Source of the DNA: Haliclystus octoradiatus
Lineage: Eukaryota > Cnidaria > Staurozoa > Stauromedusae > Haliclystidae
Length of the DNA stretch: 64,000 bases
Reading direction: 5' to 3'
NCBI GenBank assembly: GCA_916610825.1
Contig: OU744454.1
Coordinates: 7,719,422 to 7,783,421, forward strand
The position numbers and the translations under genes are program-made. Positions 60,453-64,000 of the stretch are shown piece by piece (position 1 is the first letter of the stretch; every line of letters starts with the position of its first letter). The notes under the pieces were generated by a model. That model worked only from the letters and a program-made list of their open reading frames with translations, was not told the DNA's origin and ran no database searches.

Positions 60453-60859
60453 CAGGTGCAGATCCAGGAATTATTTTATGGGGGTCAAAAACATTACGTC
60501 ATCAAATATATTACGTCATATGCCACGCCCATATTTTATGAACTTTGCATGAGAGATTTTCAAAGAAGAAACGAGACATCAAATAGGCACAAATAAATCA
60601 AAATCCGATTACATTTACATGCATAACATTACAAAATCTATTTGAGGATATCCAATTGAAGTTTGAACGCCAAGAATTAGTTTCCCATGTAACTCCATGG
60701 TACTCGCAGAAGACGCCACGTGAAGGCTCTCAGCATGTCTTCCAAAAATTTGGTACCTACTATGCAAGCTAAGCATTTCTTGTCAAGATACATTACTCTG
60801 CCTTTTCAGGAAATTCTGAAAATAGAAAGTCATCTCAATAAATCGTATAATCATATCTA

Positions 60860-62660
60860 TTAAAAATTCATTCTTCGTTTCTCAGCACAAAACTTAACTA
60901 TCACTTTCTCTACATCCGGTTCAATTTCCTGATGGACTTGCATCAAGGCAAGACCAGTCAGTCTATCCTCAGTCATTGTGCTTCTTGTGTAAGTCTTCAG
61001 TCTACACATGGTTGAGAATGTACGCTCAGCCTCACACGATGTTGATGGTACAGTTGCTAATATTCTTAATGAAACTTTGATATTGTCAAAGCAATTAAAA
61101 TTCAACATTGCTAGTGTGGCTAGTGGACCGTCCGGAAGGCAGCTACTGTTTTGCGTTCCCCAATACTTCTCCCACATATCCATTTCTCCTTCAAGTGCCT
61201 TGAACATGGGGAGGTCTTCAGCATAGAATGCTGCAAATCTCAAAAAAGACTCACGCCATGTCAATTTACTCGTTGGATTCGAAGACATCAGGTGCATTTG
61301 GGCAGGAATAATGCTTAATCCATAATATACATTTGAACAGTCATCTGTGAACTTTCTACTAATTCTGTATTTAAATGATCAAGTATGGGTATAGTGACAG
61401 TCAGTTTATAGTACTCACATGCATTATTTGACGGTGGATTATTCCTATTCATTTGCCTGTTAGCTGTTCTCTTGATTGCGACTGGAATATTTACTTGCTC
61501 TCCTAATGCTATTGCTTTCTTAAACCATCTATCATGTAATTTGTCAACAGTGTTTCTAGCAATCCTAACGTAATTCTTCAATGTCTGAATAATGTCTATG
61601 GCCTTCATGACATCATTTGTTTTTGACTGGAACAGTTTTGTGGCATCCTTAGTTCTGTCAAATATAGTTCTGGTAATCACTAAAACTACTATGAATTGAA
61701 ATGATGAGACAATGGCAAGGAATGATGTGGCCTTGGATGAAGTGACTGCATTACATACATGATCTACATTAAAACTCATCTCCTCTAGTGTATAAAAAAT
61801 TGGAACAAACAACTCCTCAAACAAATCTAACGCTTCAATCCTCTCAACCCACCTAGTTGTAAACACAGCCTTAAGTTTCATACGTCGAGACTTGCGAGCA
61901 TGTTTCAAAATGTTGTTAACCAACATTTTTTGCCTATTCTCTAATATATTAAAAAAATTTGAAATACATTTCATTTGCTCTAGTACATTCTTAACAAGTG
62001 GAATGGAGCATGTTTGACAAATCACTAAGTTTAACTTATGACTATGACAGTGAACGTATAAAGCCTTTCTATTTACTTCTAATATTTTCGCAGACACACC
62101 ATTAAAACAACCAGCCATAGTACTTGCTCCGTCATATCCCTGCCCGCGGCAGTCGTCCAAATCTAAACCTAGCTCTGCAACAGCCTCCTTAATTGATCTG
62201 GCAATGTTGGCTCCGGTAAGACCATATTTACAATGGAAGAAACCTACAAACTCTTCTCTCACCATACATTTGTCATCCACATACCTTAACACTAAAGACA
62301 GTTGTTCTTGCTTAGAGCAATCAAGACACTCATCTGCTATGATAGAATAAAAACGGTTTTGCCTAACCGAATCAACAATCTCCTCAGATATAACCTCTCC
62401 GCAAAAACGAATACGCTGATTCTTAGAAGTCTTAGATAAGTAACTCGCATTTCCTGCACACGTTTCTAAGTGTGCCTTGAGAGCAGTGTCACCTGCCCTT
62501 ACCCTAAAATTCACTAGCTCAATGAAATTCCCTACTGGTTCTCTCGCATACTCTCCTGGTTTAGGGTGATACTTAGAGTCATCACGATGTCCTCTTAAAG
62601 AGATTCCAGTACGGCCACAAAACTTAACACAGTCTATCAGCGGTCTTATCTTAATAATAT
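60860..62660 (-). pseudogene. hAT transposase core and dimerisation domain
   Basis: Reading from 62660 down: CVKFCGRTGISLRGHRDDS, then the 399-codon frame with FYSIIADECLDCSKQEQLSL (first catalytic D), CRGQGYDGASTMAG (second D), HCHSHKLNLVI and a long helical insertion. A stop near 61315 and a frame change separate the last part, MHLMSSNPTSKLTWRESFL through LATVPSTSCEAERTFSTMCR (catalytic E within the dimerisation domain), ending at 60860. The family resembles hAT proteins related to ZMYM-type and P52rIPK-like host genes. The transposase cuts and pastes DNA with 8-bp duplications, consistent with the element at 47008. Confidence 0.88.
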
Positions 62661-62664
62661 TTTC

Positions 62665-63130
62665 TTACTCACACTTTTCTACTGCACCCTCAAATATACG
62701 ACCGGTTTTGTTTAAAATTGATAATAAGATATCAATTGTGTGACTATGCAGGCACGCTTTCGATCCTGCATTAGCTACTCCTTCATGCTTTTTTATTCTT
62801 CCGCCAAGATCATTATAGGTAATGAAGGGTTCAGTATAAAACCTCTTTATACTCTTAGATTTCTCAGGGAACTTATGCTCCATCAAGGCTAGGAGAGTAG
62901 CACAGCCAAGGATTGCCCTTAAAATAGGCATATTTAAAACTCCTTTTGTTACGCTTTGGAAAATTATAGTTTATGTCAGGCTTGTACACATTCTTAATTA
63001 CATCCTCGATTTCAGCTTCACTCAAACTTGCACCCTTTCTTACAATATTAGCTATATCATATTTACGCCTACCTTCTACTCTCGTTACAACCTTAGGTGC
63101 CTCATTCAAACCTCCAGACGGTTTTTCGAA
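62665..63130 (-). pseudogene. TTF-like zinc-finger region of the hAT protein, broken
   Basis: KPDINYNFPKRNKRSFKY and NPWLCYSPSLDGA (first cysteine of the finger) lead to a frame break near 62885. HKFPEKSKS then resumes without the expected C-x2-C stretch, so a small deletion removed part of the finger. FYTEPFITYNDLGGRIKKHE and NAGSKACLHSHTIDILLS follow. Another break lies at about 62670 before the catalytic core. Confidence 0.75.
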
Positions 63131-63909
63131 ATTACTGTTACATGACTGTTTAGATTACTTGTGATATCAGTAACTTGAGTACAACTTGATGAATTAAATG
63201 ATGGTTTACTAGATTTCTCTGTAAGTGTAAGTGTTGTCTGTACAGTCCGTTTGGTAGGTATGACTGAGGAAATTAAGTCAGATTGGCTACCCTGAGTAAT
63301 AAAAGGAAGCTTAGTTTGAGCAGAGGCAGTGGTTCTCTTAGTTTTAATGACTCCAGCAATACCTGGAGTAGTAGCCTTTCGTTTCCCAAGAAGTGGGCTA
63401 TGAAATAATGGAACATAGTGGTTAGGAGCACAATGTACTCCACTGTTAACAGTGCCAGCATAACAAAATAATATTCTGATAGGCTCTTGTATGTTGCATG
63501 GTAATCGGGGATGAATAATACAATTGAACAGTGCCTGAAATCTACAGTTGCCAAAATCAGAGTAGAAAGTCAAAATATTCCTGTTAATAACTAACGCCAC
63601 TGCTAAACTACAAAGAAAGCTTGCCCAGCTTTTCTCAACACATATCAAAGAAGCTTCCTTCTTAACTAAATCTTCTCCTTTCAATCCAGAGTCTAACGCA
63701 GCATGTGAATCACACAATGGTAAAATGTTAGCTTCACTGCTGGTTATCTTACTGCTATGCTCTTGGTATGCCTTGCTAAATAAAGGGTGGTCACTATAAA
63801 AGCTAGCATTTAAATGAAGTTCAAGACCAGTTAATATACGAAGGGTACTTATCATTCTGTTATCCCCTACAAGAGCCATTGAAACAGAGCTGAACAAGCA
63901 ATCCCCATC
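63106..63909 (-). pseudogene. OTU/vertnin-like cysteine-protease domain of the hAT element
   Basis: The exon starts after acceptor-like TTTCCTATGTCACAG near 63910 with ADGDCLFSSVSMALVGDN, the D-x-x-C nucleophile motif of OTU-type cysteine proteases, continuing LRILTGLELHLNASFY as in vertnin-like proteins. The closing NHYVPLFH supplies the OTU-type histidine. A Lys/Thr-rich linker (KRKATTPGIAGVIKTKRTT) follows, and the frame is lost near 63130 before the zinc finger. The domain probably belongs to the transposase polypeptide or its 5' gene. Upstream sequence is outside the window. Confidence 0.7.
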
Positions 63910-64000
63910 AGCCTGTGACATAGGAAAGAGACAGCAGCAAACAAGAATAAAAAATGAAATGCAAAATTTAACAAATTACTGGATTATTCGATAACATTAT

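Larger units (their letters stand above)
60453..64000 (-). mobile_element. hAT element with OTU-like domain, partial at window end
   Basis: The left end CAGGTGCAGATCCAGG matches the ends of the 47008-52758 element. All coding blocks lie on the minus strand. The preceding CCGCTGAG (60445-60452) is the expected 8-bp target copy. The other end lies beyond 64000. Multiple frameshifts make this copy inactive. Confidence 0.88.

Overview
The window reads as AT-rich nuclear DNA of an animal, most likely an invertebrate. Supporting signs are canonical GT-AG introns of about 90-120 bases, a Penelope-like element with a hammerhead ribozyme, a BEL/Pao element, a chromodomain Ty3/gypsy element, a LINE with a 2A-like motif, and THAP and YqaJ genes in a DNA transposon. 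Such a mix is known from tunicates, lancelets, cnidarians and molluscs. I cannot name the species. There is no operon, CRISPR array, rRNA or tRNA that I can recognise, and the window is dominated by mobile elements.

Layout. 1-955: partial Penelope-like reverse transcriptase (RT). 1180-4291: a hairpin/direct-repeat unit, a MITE-like element with about 95-bp inverted ends, and a small hAT-like element. 4584-10801: a complete, young-looking chromovirus with identical-looking 157-bp LTRs, a 4-bp target duplication, gag and pol. 13626-14171: one copy of a dispersed repeat whose inverted copy lies at 59914-60452. 14899-21216: a complete BEL/Pao element with 396-bp LTRs, a 5-bp target duplication, a primer site for initiator-Met tRNA and one intact 1812-residue polyprotein. 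22.2-23.9 kb: the only convincing host gene, a signal-peptide exon followed by a 570-bp phase 1-1 exon, on the minus strand; further down is an exon candidate that has a decayed relative at 11.5 kb. 24.1 kb: an 8-bp microsatellite.

27190-31889: a damaged CR1/L2-like LINE inserted into an older repeat. 31.9-35 kb: nested inverted-repeat elements. 35.2-47 kb: mostly unannotated AT-rich DNA with a degenerate 130-bp tandem repeat, two related long-hairpin elements (38.2 and 45.8 kb) and a CCCAAA-rich minisatellite. 47008-52758: a hAT-type element (perfect 8-bp target duplication) that carries no hAT transposase but has swallowed an ISL2EU-like transposon with two divergent genes: a THAP-DDE transposase and a SWIM-YqaJ exonuclease. 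54.6-57.7 kb: a second copy of the 32-33 kb repeat, split by a 5'-truncated Penelope-like element with a hammerhead ribozyme near its 3' end. 60453-64000: a hAT element running off the window, with an OTU-like cysteine-protease domain, TTF-like finger, hAT catalytic core and dimerisation domain, all broken by frameshifts.

Nesting gives relative ages. The LINE, the second Penelope element, the ISL2EU element and the 60-kb hAT each interrupt an older repeat, while the two LTR elements look most recent. Functional coupling is visible only inside elements: gag with pol, transposase with exonuclease, ribozyme with RT.
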